64,000 bases of DNA from Nelumbo lutea (Eukaryota > Streptophyta > Magnoliopsida > Proteales > Nelumbonaceae). The first letter of the stretch is position 1. Every line of letters starts with the position of its first letter. The notes under the pieces are model-generated. The model was not told where the DNA came from and did no database searches. It saw nothing but the letters and a program-made list of their open reading frames with translations. Location of the stretch: NCBI GenBank assembly GCA_022828595.1, contig JAKGHH010000007.1, positions 37,820,356 through 37,884,355 on the forward strand. The letters run 5' to 3'. Shown here in pieces: positions 10,624-22,260 of this stretch. The position numbers and the translations under genes are program-made.

Positions 10624-11637
10624 ATTTTAATTTGAACTCCCTATGCCATCCAAGGGAAAGTAGATGGGAGATGGGGGCTTTGCATGCATATAGGTGGAAC
10701 AAGGTAGTTTGTATGTGGTGCATAACAAGACTAAGACCATGCATAACCATATTACTATATCATCAACTACAAAGCCCCCATCCTCCTCTACACTAGATAC
10801 AATAATATTGTTACTACTTACTCTCATCAACCATCGATTCCTGCAACTTTTCATGTCATCCCTACTGTCATGGAGAGAACAAGATTACTATATCTAGCGA
10901 CTGGCATAGAGGAAGATGAAAGTAATAAGAGTAACATGATTATTGTATTGTCCACCATGATGGATGATACAATAATAAGTTTGAACACAGATTTGGCGGT
11001 AACAAAATTATTGTATTTGGTGATGGAAGGACGAGGATTTTGTGTAGAGGAGGATAAGGTTCAAATTTAAACCTGGATTGCTACCCATCTCCCTACACTG
11101 CTCAATAAGATTAAGACCATGTTCGATGAGATTAAGACCAAAATCATAAGCCATTGTGAGAAGCCATGTGAATATTACGTCTCATATGTAAAAGGCATAG
11201 AAGGGCAAAATAGGATTTAAAAATTTTTAAGGGTGAAAACCTTCCATGAAGTTTTTTATTGTTACTGAAACTACCCCTGAAGTGTAGTAATTGCAATCAC
11301 TTCCCTAAAGTTTTTTGATACAGTTGCAAGTAGGCCCCCTTGGGTAGGATTTTCTAAAAAAAGGCATGAAAACATCCAAAATACCCACGAAGTTACTATT
11401 GAGGCCTGGTTTCCATGAAAAAGAAATATCAACTTTCTGAAAACAAAAACAAAGAGAATTTAAAGTTGCAACTTTTCCTTTGAGTGATTGATATAAAGGA
11501 TAAATTTAGAAAATAAATCAATTTAAGAAAAGATATTGGAAGAGTTTGGGGCAGTGATTCATATGAATAGAAAATTTGGACAATAGACATTTTTGTCTAA
11601 AGTAAATGCATGGATGTTTTAAACATTTCCATGTATC

Positions 11638-12181
11638 TAGGGATGCAAATAGATTGGATCAGATTTGAATCAGTGTATATTCAAATCCGATCCAACACTG
11701 TTCATGTTGGATTTGATCCAATCTGAAGATCTGATCGGATCTGATAGGACTCGATCTGAAGTCGAATCCTATCAAATCTTCGGATCTAATTTGATTTGAC
11801 TTGTTTTCTTTAAAAATTAATAACTTATTAAAAGAAAAAAATAAAACATATCAATTTAAATAAAGGAAAAATAAAAAATACAAGTATTTTTAATTATTTT
11901 CATCATATATATACGTGTTTTTTATAAAAATAAATACTATAATAACTTTACAAAAAATACAATATAAATAATATATTTATAAGTAAATAAATAACATATA
12001 TATATTATATTTATAAATATATACATCATATCAGATCTTCTCGGATTGAAAAGAGAGGGGGATCCGAATCCGATCCGATTTCTGATCAAATCATAGTATC
12101 CAATCCAAAGATCCAACCAAAGCTGATCCCAATTCGACCAAATAGGATCGAATCTTGGATGGCCGATCCATTTGCACCCTA
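11638..12181. mobile_element. hAT-type non-autonomous element, 544 bp
   Basis: It starts TAGGGATGCAAATAGATTGG and ends CCATTTGCACCCTA. The flanks CATGTATC (11630-11637) and CATGTCTC (12182-12189) match at seven of eight bases. Both subterminal parts are rich in GATC-containing words such as GATCCGATC. The centre is AT-rich and non-coding. Confidence 0.85.
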
Positions 12182-12291
12182 CATGTCTCTTTTTAGAAGA
12201 CTAATAACCATGTATGTGCATTTGCACGTGATAGTATCTCCAAGATAAAACTATTTACAATTCATTGACAGTTTTTGAACAGTTATAAATG

Positions 12292-12430
12292 GGCAGTTTC
12301 TTAATTGTTATAAGTGGGCAGTTTTTGAACATTTATGAGTTGGCAGTTTCTTAATTATTATAAGTGGTCAGTTTTTGAACATTTATGAGTGGGTAATTTC
12401 TTAAGTATTATAAGTGGGTAGTTTTTGGAG
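12292..12430. repeat. Minisatellite with about 50-bp unit
   Basis: Alternating half-units GGGCAGTTTTTGAACATTTA and GGCAGTTTCTTAATTATTA repeat about three times. Each full unit is two related halves of about 25 bases. Confidence 0.85.
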
Positions 12431-14219
12431 TGAGAATAACGGACATATATGCACTTTTTATGTCCGTTGTATGTTGCTTATATATAAGAAATAAAAATGT
12501 CTAATGAAAAGTCCAAAGATGGAGTTATTAGTAATAGAGATCATATGAAAGGGGCCTATTTTGCAAATTTCAAATTACGTTTAAAAAAATTATCAAATTT
12601 TTTAAATTATCAAATTTCAGGTGAGATGTCGGCTATTTACCCAAATTTAAATGAGAATCGAAAGGAGTAAGCCGATAAAGTATGTTTAAAAAATTCAAGT
12701 TACGTTTAAATCATTTGATGAAAGGAAAAAAAATGGAGAGACATTCTTTGATTTTCTTTGTTTTTTTTTTCCTTGTTGTTCTGTGCCATAAAAACTGCTG
12801 TGAAGCGAGAACCAGAGAACCGCTATCATCTCTCTCTCTCTCGTACTGTGCGTCTCACATTTTGTCATGATGGTTCAAGCCAATATTTCTTCGCTGCAGT
12901 CATCTCCTTTCGTCCTCAATTCTCCTTCCTCACATCCATCTCTTCGACAGTTGCTCAACTTCTCCGCTGGAAAAGCCGAGAGGAGAAAACTTAGATTCAG
13001 TTGCAGATCGAGCCGCGAACAAGAGGGGGTATTAGTGCTTATTTGATTGATATCTATGAGTCCAAATTTCGGCCTACTTAATAAGGTGTATGAGAACTGT
13101 GTCACTTTAACAGGAATATCTCTTGGATGCTCCTGTTTCTGTTGGTGATGGATTTTCATTCAGTGGAGGTATTCTTTATACATGCTTTTATTGTTAATTT
13201 GTTTTCTCATTTTCGCTTAGAATTATTGACTGATATTTTGATTACTTTCGCAGGTAAATATTCAGATGAGCCGAGCCCATCGGATGAATGGTTCAAGAAA
13301 GGGAAGATGGTGAGTGTCTTTCGTTCGTTCTCATTTTCGGTTTATCATATACTCTCTCAATTGAGTATTGCTTTATGGATCAGTAACACTCCCTTACTGC
13401 ATAGGGGAAAACATGGTTATGGGAAGTTAAGAATCTTTGCAATCATCTTTTTTTTCTTCCATTTTTTGCTTATTTGTTTATTTTTTCGTTATTTCCACAT
13501 TTCTCCAATATGGTAACTTGAAGTTGGTAGTCGAGTACATCATACACTATCCGTTCTCCTTACCATGTGATTAGAAGGTATTACATGGATTAAAATTTCA
13601 TCAGAACTTTTTGAAATTCTGCCATTTAATTCCAGTTTATAGGACGATGGAAACAAAATCTATAAAGAATATAGTATCCTACAATTTGGTTGTTAGAAGG
13701 AAAAGATAGAGATGGTTTGGATAATTAGACAAAGTCAACTGGGAAAAAGATAAACTAGACATGAGAAAGTGGAGAAAAGGAGTAATGAAATCAAGATGGG
13801 TATTTTAAAGCATGTAATATCTTCCTGAAATTTCAACTTGGTACTAAAGTCTGACCTAAATTTTAGTAGAAAATTCTTCTTTGAGACAGATCAAACACTG
13901 CTCAAAACTGAATTTGAAATCCTTTGGTATGATCTCCGTATTCTCCTAGTGGATTTTGCTAGTTTAAAGTATTTGACAATATACCTTATAGCATCTCTCT
14001 AAAGTGGGTCTTATGAGGGGAAAGAAAGAATATATTATGCAACAGATGGGTGAAGGAGCTGGTTATTCTCCCACATAAACAAGTGAAAATTGAAAAAGAA
14101 AAAAGTATAGTTTGCCTATGTCAGAATTATACTAAAACAAAGAATTGTACTCTTGACCATGTTTTTGGAGAAGATTCAGAGAACTTTGTAGCAAGAAAAG
14201 AGTGTACAGGCTAAAAGTT

Positions 14220-14308
14220 CAGATCTGGTCCCAACACAGTCCAACGGCCATTGTAGTCGTACTGATGTTCCCAATGTATGGCTGCAATGGCTGTTGGGAC
14301 CAGATCTG
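14220..14308. mobile_element. Short foldback MITE, 89 bp
   Basis: Perfect inverted ends CAGATCTGGTCCCAACA and TGTTGGGACCAGATCTG are followed by a second pairing arm (CAACGGCCATTG with CAATGGCTGTTG, imperfect). It lies in intron 3 of the hydrolase pseudogene. Confidence 0.8.
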
Positions 14309-14699
14309 GACTCATAGGCTAGGATCTCAGCAATACTGATGTTTGTTTATTACAAGAAGAAACCAGAGGAATCAACATTCTTGTAAACATGAAAAGAGCA
14401 ATATATAGAAGGTTACCTAATCTGGTCAACTTGGGAATTTCTCTTCACCGGGTAAGTGATACCCATCTCCTAGATGGGTAAATAACTTTCCCACCTAGGA
14501 GGAAAGTTACTAACACTTGAATGGGACAAAAATACCCTTTTTAATAATGGATTTTTATGACTGAAATGGTTATTGTCTTATTTACCTAAGAAATAAAAGA
14601 AAATGGGTAAATGCACCCGGGTAAATAATTTACCGAAACGCGAACGGGGCCTTAGGGGGAAGTGTCCCAGTCAGAATAGGATGCTCCTAGTTCAGTTCG

Positions 14700-15110
14700 A
14701 TCTGGCCTTGTTTTCTCAGTCAAATCAGAGAACAGAGTAGCTTCTCCTCTAAAGTCAAGTTTTTCACTTGGGTGGATGCTAAGGAGAAGTGCCTTACCAG
14801 GAAATGCTGATGAGAAGAGGCTTTACCTTACTGGACTTATTTTGTCCATTGTGCAATCAGCAAACTGAGTTATCAGGTTACCTGTTTATTCACTGTAATT
14901 TCTCAGCAGTAGTTTGGCAGCATTTTCTCAAGGCAATTAATCGGAGTTGGTTCTGGCTGGAGTCAGTCTCTTCTGTGCTAGCTGGGTGGAGAGTGCCTGC
15001 ATGCCTAAAGAAGGGAAACAAGTGTGGCCTGTCATCCCATCTGCAGTTTTGTGGGCTATCTGGTTGGAAAGAGTAGAAAGTGCGAAACACCAATCTGATT
15101 TGAAACCTGT
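14700..15110 (+). pseudogene. LINE ORF2 tail: reverse-transcriptase zinc-binding domain (zf-RVT)
   Basis: Reading across two frames gives SSKVKFFTW, then RRGFTLLDLFCPLCNQQTE, then LFIHCNFSAVVWQHF and later PSAVLWAIWLER. This is the Cys-X2-Cys...His-X-Cys pattern of the zinc-binding domain at the end of plant LINE polyproteins. At least one stop and one frameshift are present, and no reverse transcriptase precedes it, so it is a 3' fragment as usually left by LINE insertion. It lies in intron 3 of the hydrolase pseudogene. Confidence 0.75.
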
Positions 15111-15279
15111 GATAGAAAAGAAAAAGAAAAGAGGATTTTGTAGAGAAGAGAAGAAGAGAGAAATTGAGAAGAATGGGAGGAAGCCAAAAATCAGATCTGG
15201 CTGTCCCTTTCTGATAGGAATCAATCAGCACCCTTGAAGACTTATTCTAGAAAGAAGAAGGCCTTACAACAGGTCCTGA

Positions 15280-15600
15280 TATAGCATAGTGATGGTACTT
15301 GGGATTTGGACTGAATTGAATACCAAGGGTATTTTTGTCATTTTTGCAATTATCTGTGGGGTCCAATGATAGGATTTAAATTTTTTAGTTATAGTTTGTT
15401 TATGTTTAAAATTTCAGAGTCATTGCATAAGTAGGAATGTAGGATTAGAGTTATTGAGTCTTCTTTGAATTGAAATAGGATATGGCAGCTTGGTTTGAAT
15501 CCTACTAGGATTATTGAGTCTAACAGTTTTACTCCTAAGACTATTACGAGTCTAACAGTTTGACTCCTAGGATCATTATGAGTTTAGAGTCTATATATAT
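15280..15600 (+). repeat. LTR-like sequence split by the Copia insertion
   Basis: Repeated GAGTCTAACAGTTT words and a final GAGTCTATATATAT lead straight to the Copia insertion. The text resumes at 20721 with TATATGTATGGAC and then an AGTTTTCTTCAGC leader. Joined, the two sides read like an LTR U3/TATA/R stretch. The target site therefore seems to be the TATA region of an older LTR. Ends are not resolved. Confidence 0.4.
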
Positions 15601-15887
15601 TGAAAGCTAAATTACTGTAGCCGAAGTAGCAGAAAAGAGAAGAAGAAGAAGAAGAGATGCAGGAATGTCGAACACTCACTTCAGTCGACAGTACTATTAT
15701 TTATATTATGGTGTAGTACAATGATACAGGAAGTTACTAGAATGCCCCTGATTAGTGATGGGACACCCAGACAACTTAAAACATTAAACAGGATTAGGCC
15801 CAGTACAGGACAACTTAAACTTAAGTATAGGCTAATAAGAACTCTTATCAGCCGAATACTCAAACATACAAAGACTTCAATCCAACA
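15601..15887 (-). repeat. 3' LTR of the Copia element
   Basis: 287 bases, TG...CA. It lacks the 14-base AACAAAGGCCCAGT segment present in the partner LTR, where it makes a local duplication of GGCCCAGT. Confidence 0.95.
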
Positions 15888-15900
15888 CTCCCCCTCAAGC
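15888..15900 (-). other. Polypurine tract of the Copia element
   Basis: Minus strand GCTTGAGGGGGAG directly precedes the 3' LTR, the place where plus-strand DNA priming occurs. Confidence 0.8.
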
Positions 15901-16427
15901 TAAGCATGGATATCAATCATGTTTAGCTTGCCAAGCATGTCCCTAAACTTTGCTGCTGCCAGCCCTTTAGTCAGTACATCCACAATTTGCATCTCAGATG
16001 GAGTATAAGGCACACAAAGTTCACCCGAGACAATTCTTTCTCTAACAAAGTGCCGATCAATCTCAATATGTTTTGTCATGTCATGCTGCACGGGATTATT
16101 GGCAATGTTGATGGCAGCTTTATTGTCACAATACAGCCTGAGAGGACCTTCAGCCTTAATGCCAAGTTCATTAAGAAGAGTTCTGAGCCATAAGAGTTCA
16201 GCAACCCCGTGGGCCATAGCTCGATACTCTGCCTCTGCACTTGATCTAGCCACTACATTCTGCTTCTTACTGCACCATGTGACCAGGTTTCCTCCCACAA
16301 ATGTACAGTAACCCGAGGTTGACTTCTTGTCTCCAACAGACCCAGCCCAATCTGCATCAGTGTAGGCTTCAATTTCAATTCTATTGTTTTTCTTGAAGAG
16401 AATTCCATTCCCTGGGCAAGTCTTCAA
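15900..16427 (-). pseudogene. Copia RNase H domain
   Basis: A 175-codon reading contains IEAYTDADWAGSVGDKKSTS (first catalytic Asp), then SAEAEYRAMAHGVAELLWL (Glu), then LYCDNKAAINIANNP (Asp) and HIEIDRHFVRE. This is the complete Copia RNase H signature with its usual C-terminal VDVLTKGL. It is in a different frame from the reverse transcriptase at 16837-18150, and 16430-16836 is degenerate. Its role is degradation of RNA in the RNA-DNA hybrid. Confidence 0.9.
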
Positions 16428-16836
16428 TTACCAGAGAATCCTTTAAACTGCTATAATATGAGGAATCTCTGGAGAGTGCATAAATTGACTAACAACATGC
16501 ACAAAAAAAGCAAAATCTGGCAGAGTGAGGGATAAGTATATCAGCTTCCCTACCAATTTTTGGTCTCTTTATCATAGTAGTACTCCCCTACTTATTCCTA
16601 CAGAACATGTTTCTGTTACATTTTATTATCTGCTGGCCTGCACCCCATCATTCCTGTTTACTCTAGGAGGTCAAGAACATACTTCCGCTGACATATTTAG
16701 ATTCCCTCTCTTGACCTGGCAACTTCAATCCCAAGAAAATATCTCAAATGACCCAAGTCTTTTATCTCAAATTCAGAAGCTAGAAACTCCTTCAGTCTTT
16801 TTATCTCTTCCAAGTCATTCCCGGTAAATTACCATA

Positions 16837-18876
16837 TCATCCACATAAAACAATGAGTGCAGTAAGTTTGCTATCCTGTCTCCTTATGAACAAGGTATGG
16901 TCTGCACCACTCTGAGTGTACCCCACTTTCTTCATGGCCCCACAGAGCCTCTCAAACCATGCACGGGGAGATTGCTTCAACCCATATAATGCTTTCCTCA
17001 ATTTGCACACCTTTCTACTAAAGTCATAGCCTGGTGGAGGTTCCATAAATACCTCTTCATGAAGGTCACCATTTAAGAAGGCATTCTTCACATCCAGCTG
17101 ATGAAGTTCCCATGAAAAATTTGCTGCTAGTGACAATAGAACCCGAATTGTGTTGAACTTTGCTACCGGGGCAAAGGTTTCTTTGTAGTCAATCCCTTCT
17201 TTCTGAGTAAACCCCTTTGCCACAAGTCTGGCCTTGTACCTTTCAATGGACCCGTCCTCCCTGTGCTTTACAGTAAACACCCACTTGCATCCAACAGTGG
17301 TCTTCCCCTCTGGCAGATCCACTAATTCCCAAGTTCTTGCTTTTATTAGGGCTTTCATCTCTTCATTCATAGCTTCTTTCCACCTTGGATCAGACACGGC
17401 CTCTGAGTACCTAGAAGGAACATGCACAGAGGAAAGAGCAGACACAAAGGAGTGATAGGCAGGAGATAAATGTGAGCAAGAAACAAAATCAGCAATGGGG
17501 TGCCGGGTGGTGCAAGAGCGGATAGGCTTACGGAGAGCAATAGGAAGATCCAAATTAGAAGTATGAGAGTTGAAATTACCTTGGATTGTAGAGACAGATT
17601 GATCCGAGTCCAACTGGTTGCTGTCATGAGGTTGAGGACCCCTTTTTCTTCTGTTGTATGTAAGTATCTCTTTTTGTTGCCTACTGGAGCCTTCAAGAAC
17701 ATCTGCAGCATCAGGAGAGGTAACCAGCACAGTGGGAGCCTCACTGGGTTGACCCGGAATGTCACAACAAGGAATAGGAGATGATGGAAGACCTGAGGTA
17801 GATAGGGGAACAAAAAAGGAGAGAGAATGAGAATCCTCTTCCATCCCACTAGTCTCCCCTTGAAGAGGATTCTGAGAAGACTGAAAATAAGGTTGAGACT
17901 CAAAGAAGACCACATCTCTGGTGACATACTTTCTCTTGGAGACAGGGTCATAACACTTGTAACCCTTTTGTGTAGGAGAGTACCCCAAGAATATTCCCTT
18001 TGTAGCCTTAGGATCCAGCTTGGTCTTCTTTGGATCCTTCACATGTATGAAACATACATAGCCAAAGACCCGAGGAGGAAGGGGAAAGTCTGGAAGAGTG
18101 GGGCACAAAACAGAGAAAGGGGTTTTCATACCCAACACCTTAGATGGCATCCGGTTTATCAGATATGATGCAGAAAGTACAGCTTGAGACTACTATTGCT
18201 TGGGGACTTTGTGCTGGAATAGTAAGGCTCGAGGTGTCTCCAATAGATGTCTATTCTTGCGCTCTGCAACCCCGTTCTGCTGGGGAGTATAAGCACTGGA
18301 TGACTGATGTAGTATGCCAGCATCTTCCATGAATAAGTTCAAGGATTTTTCAAAGTATTCGGCAGCATTGTCTGACCTGAATTGCTTAATCTTCTTATTA
18401 AACTGTGTTTCAATCATCTTGCAAAATGCCATGGTTATCCATGGTACTTCATCCCGTCCTTTTAACAGGTAGATCCATGTACAACGAGAGTAGTGGTCAA
18501 TAAAACTGATAAAGTACCGGAAGCCATCAAAGGAAACAATGGGTGAAGGGCCCCAGACATCAGAATGAACCAAATCAAAAGGAGCACAAATTTCATTGCT
18601 GGAAATTGGATACAGAGTTCTACATTGTTTTGACATTTGACATACTTCACAGGTTAGACTCTGACTTGGAATGCCCTTAAACAATTCGAGAAACAACATT
18701 TCTAATGAGGAGAAAGACACATGACCTAGCCTAGCATGCCAAAGATGCAGCTTAGCTATTGACTCCACACTTTCCAGATTACTAGCAGTAGATGCTTGTA
18801 AGGCTGAGCCGATGTCTGCATCAAGGTAGTAGAGGCCTCCATACTCATGACCGCACCCAATCGTTCTCCTTGTCAA
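16837..18876 (-). pseudogene. Copia integrase and reverse transcriptase, with tandem stops
   Basis: Read from 18876 on the minus strand: the zinc-binding part HLWHARLGH...CEVCQMSK, then the integrase core with VHSDVWGP (Asp), RSDNAAEY (Asp) and QQNGVAERKNR (Glu). Two adjacent TAG codons after KVPKQ (about 18188-18193) stop the frame, which then resumes in the same phase. The reverse transcriptase follows, with TVGCKWVFTVK, RYKARLVAKGFTQ, LHQLDVKNAFLNG and LRKALYGLKQSPRAW. The frame is lost one base before the YVDD catalytic box near 16850, which itself remains readable in the next frame. Confidence 0.95.
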
Positions 18877-18917
18877 TCTGTCCTGGAAGACACAATGAGT
18901 AGGAAAAAAGGTTTATA

Positions 18918-19610
18918 CTACAGTTCAAATTTTTGGTGAGTTTTGAAACAGACAAAGAGATTTGAGGTAAGACTGGGAACATGTAAAACTGATTTAAGAG
19001 AGAGGTCCTTGCTTAGGTCAACAATTCCCTTTCCAGAGATAGTGGAGAAAGACCTGTCAGCAACTCTCATCTTATTCTGACCAGACAACAAATGATATGA
19101 AGAGAATAGGGAAGACATATGTGTCATATGGTCAGTAGCACCGGAATCAATAACCCAAGAAGTAGAGTCAATAGAGCCAGTGGCACTGAAGGCAGAGGCT
19201 GTACCTAATCTAGCAAGAGATGTAGAAGCAAAGGAATTATTTCTTAGACGGGCTAATGCCCTGCTAAGGACCTCAACCTCACTAGCAGAGAAGCCCAATG
19301 TACCAGTTCCAGAGGAATCAACAACCTGTCCCATAGGAGAAGAAGACACTGTTGGTGTATTTGATGAATTGTCATCATTGTTGCTGGTGACAAAATTCCC
19401 ACTTGCCGCAGGCCTGTTATCTCTAGAAGAAACATCTCTGGGTATTGAAGACATCTTGACTGCAGCCACTGCGTAGGTGACACTGATTGAGACTAGCCGA
19501 AGCAGTTCTGAAGGTTCTGAACCAGTTCTGGAGCAGATCTGATTAGCTGAAATGACCACAGCAGGTTCTGACAGCACTCGACACAGTTTTAGACTTGCCG
19601 AGACTGTCAC
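18918..19610 (-). pseudogene. Copia Gag remnant and aspartic protease
   Basis: A Ser/Asn-rich linker (SNNDDNSSNTP) precedes STSWVIDSGATDHMT, the Copia protease active site, and LKSVLHVPSLTSNL. The usual UBN2-type gag domain and CCHC knuckle are not visible upstream. 19610-20400 is instead a non-coding region with repeated GTTCTG and AGGACTGCTGA words. The frame differs from the integrase frame. Confidence 0.85.
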
Positions 19611-20407
19611 AGTTCTGAAACAGTTCAGTTACAACAGCAAGCAAGGAGTTCTGGGCTGGTAACCGACCTGAAGCTAAGGGTTCTCAACTATTGTGCTATG
19701 CAGACTCCACTTGAACTTTGAGTACTGCAACTGTAAAGAGAATGCCCTTCCTTGCGGCCAATACTAGGACTGCTGACATCAGTCCTCAACTAGGGTTCAC
19801 AGTGCTGAACAATCTGGAGCTGGCAGCTCCCTAGGTAATCTCACAGCAGTGGTGAGGGGTTTCAGACTGATAACCACCCTGAACTTGGAGCTGTTTTGCC
19901 ACATTGCTATGATGGTAGAAGTGTTCACAGTGCTGGTAGAACACTAGATAGACTTCACTTGGGCTGAACCAAAAACTGCAACAGTTCGGGTTACAGTAGT
20001 GAGTGAACTGTTCGAGGCCGCAACAGTAGCAAGTGAACAGTGGGCTCTGTAGAAGAAGCTAAGTCTGTGCGAGTCTTGCTGGAGCACCGAAGCTGTAACT
20101 GTAGAAGTAGCTAAGCCCCTTTCGGCTAGTGCTAGGACTGCTGAAATCAGTCCTCAACTAGGTCTGTCCTACACAGACCTCTCTTAGTAGCCAAATAGCT
20201 ACTATTTGCTGGAAATAACCTAGTAGGACATCTACTTATGGGTCTTACTTCCCTTGAGTCCCACAACCAAGAGAAACCCTAGGTTCGAACTTGCTTCACT
20301 CTTACACCCCTAGGTCTTCTCTACAGCAACCCAGAAAAGGGAGAGAGAAGATGAAAAGACAACAAGAGAAGAGAGTGTGTGCCGGCTGAAACCAGGAAGA
20401 AGCTAAT
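19611..20407. other. Copia leader region without gag; internal duplication
   Basis: No gag reading is visible. A segment with CTAGGACTGCTGAAATCAG then TCCTCAACTAGG occurs twice (about 19767 and 20127). Words such as CAGTTCTG and CAGTAG recur. This stretch replaces the gag gene. Confidence 0.6.
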
Positions 20408-20419
20408 GCTCTGATACCA
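20408..20419 (-). other. Copia primer-binding site (initiator tRNA-Met)
   Basis: Minus strand TGGTATCAGAGC, a perfect match to the usual initiator tRNA-Met primer site, directly next to the 5' LTR. Confidence 0.95.
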
Positions 20420-20720
20420 TGAAAGCTAAATTACTGTAGCCGAAGTAGCAGAAAAGAGAAGAAGAAGAAGAAGAGATGCAGGAATGTCGAACACTCACCT
20501 CAGTCGACAATACTATTATTTATATTATGGTGTAGTACAATGATACAGGAAGTTACTAGAATGCCCCTGATTAGTGATGGGACACCCAGACAACTTAAAA
20601 CATTAAACAGGATTAGGCCCAGTAACAAAGGCCCAGTACAGGACAACTTAAACTTAAGTATAGGCTAATAAGAACTCTTATCAGCCGAATACTCATACAT
20701 ACAAAGACTTCAATCCAACA
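20420..20720 (-). repeat. 5' LTR of the Copia element
   Basis: 301 bases, TG...CA, near-identical to 15601-15887. Confidence 0.95.
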
Positions 20721-21158
20721 TATATGTATGGACTTTTTACACGAAGGCAATGAATTATATTGAGTTTTCTTCAGCTTATGCTAGCTATGGTGAGTGATTC
20801 CCATGCCCTAGAGTGATTCTAGGCACCCTTTGAGTGATTCTAGGTATTTTCCCTCTTCTTTCTCTCCCTATTTTCTCTCTTATTCCTTTAAGAAGCCATT
20901 ACAGCCATTAACAGCCATAAAATTCTGATCAAGAAGACCATTCAACATTCTCTAAGGACTAGAACTGAGCTGGTCCTACATCACTTTTACTATATTATAT
21001 ACTCGTAAAAAATATGAATACAATGACAAGTATACCCTTGTTAAGTTAGCTACTACCAGAGAACGTAAGAACTACTCTTAACAAAACATAAACTAATGGG
21101 CCTTGGGCCCAATGACTCTAACATTATAAACAAAAGAACAAGTGATATCAGCCCAATC

Positions 21159-22260
21159 TCAAGACACCCCCTCAAGTTGGGAATAGATGTCACACATTCC
21201 CAACTTGTGGAGATCATGCTCAAGCTTGTTTCTTGCAATTCTTTTTGTGAGAACATCAACTATTTGTAAGTTAGATGTAAGATATGGTAGGCACACTTCT
21301 CCAGATGTCACCCTTTCCCTTATAAAATGTTTATCCACTTCTGTATGCTTCATTCTATCATGTTGAACTGGGTTATGGTCAATGTTAATTGTTGCTTGAT
21401 TATCAGACTATAGCATTATAGGTTATTCTGTTTCAATTCCAATCGCTCCTAACATGGACCATACCCGAAGTATCTTTGAAACACCATGTGCCATAGCTTT
21501 GTATTCAACTTCTGCACTCGACCTTGCTACACCTGATTGTTTCTTATTCTTCCATGAAACAGAATTCCCTCTAACTTGGGGCAAACTCCTGATGTAGATC
21601 TCCTATCATCTAGGCACCTTGCGCAATCAACATCCATGTAAGCTTCTAACTTCAAATGGCCATGGTCATCAAACAATATGCCTCTACCTGGGTGTCCCTT
21701 CAAATAGGTAAATATTCTATTAATAGCCTCCAAGTGCTGAACCTGTGGGGCATGCATGCACTGATTTACCACACTAATTGCATAAGAGAGATTTGGCCGT
21801 GTCATGCACAAATATAGCAATAGGCTCACCAATCTATGATACCTCCCAACATCCTTCACTAGCTCACCATCTCAAGCATTCATTTTGTGGTTTTGATCAA
21901 TAGGTGTATCAATTGGCCTTGCCCCAAGTTTTCCTGTTTTCTGTAATAGGTCCAAAACATACTTTGTGAAATGAAAATCTCATGTTTGGACCTTGCCACC
22001 TCAATGCCTAGAAAATACTTCAACTCCCAAGGTCCTTAGTCTCAAACTCCTGGTGTAGGTTCCTCTTCAAGGTACTAATCTCACTCAAATCATTTCTTGT
22101 GACTACAACATCATCCACATACATTATCAACATTGAGACTAGTGATCTCCTTCTCTTCACAAACAGAGTATGATCAGATTGGGTTTGAGTATAGCCAAAT
22201 ACAGTCAATGCACTCCTAAACCTAATCAAATTCAAGGTGATTGCTTTAAACCCAATCAAA
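21159..22260 (-). pseudogene. Second Copia fragment: end of reverse transcriptase plus RNase H
   Basis: On the minus strand from 22259 the reading gives FGYTQTQSDHTLF, then LIMYVDDVVVT (the polymerase YxDD box, intact), then at 21859 MTRPNLSYAISVVNQ and LKLEAYMDVDCA, and near 21353 TEVDKHFIRERVTSGEV and LQIVDVLTKRIA. Stops and frameshifts separate these pieces. A polypurine tract (CAACTTGAGGGGGTG, about 21168-21182) marks the 3' LTR boundary. Everything upstream of the reverse transcriptase is missing. It is older than, and lies beside, the Copia at 15601-20720 in the same intron. Confidence 0.85.

Larger units (their letters stand above)
9261..12866. other. AT-rich intergenic DNA without a gene
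   Basis: No convincing coding region is present. The stretch holds long AT-rich tracts (9250-9680), a 123-bp hAT MITE, a 24-bp repeat (AAGTACATGAATAAATGC at 9760 and 10001), a foldback MITE, a 544-bp hAT element and a minisatellite, each listed separately. Confidence 0.7.
15601..20720 (-). mobile_element. Young but defective Ty1/Copia retrotransposon, 5.1 kb
   Basis: LTRs at 15601-15887 and 20420-20720 both start TGAAAGCTAAATTACTG and end CTTCAATCCAACA. They differ by three substitutions and one 14-bp indel. Perfect 5-bp target duplications TATAT flank the element (15596-15600, 20721-20725). The primer-binding site abuts the right LTR and a polypurine tract abuts the left LTR on the minus strand. 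Pol order on the minus strand is protease, integrase, reverse transcriptase, RNase H, as in Copia. Gag is essentially absent, and pol has tandem stops and frameshifts. LTR similarity near 99 percent means recent insertion although the coding region is dead, so enzymes were probably supplied by another copy. Confidence 0.95.
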
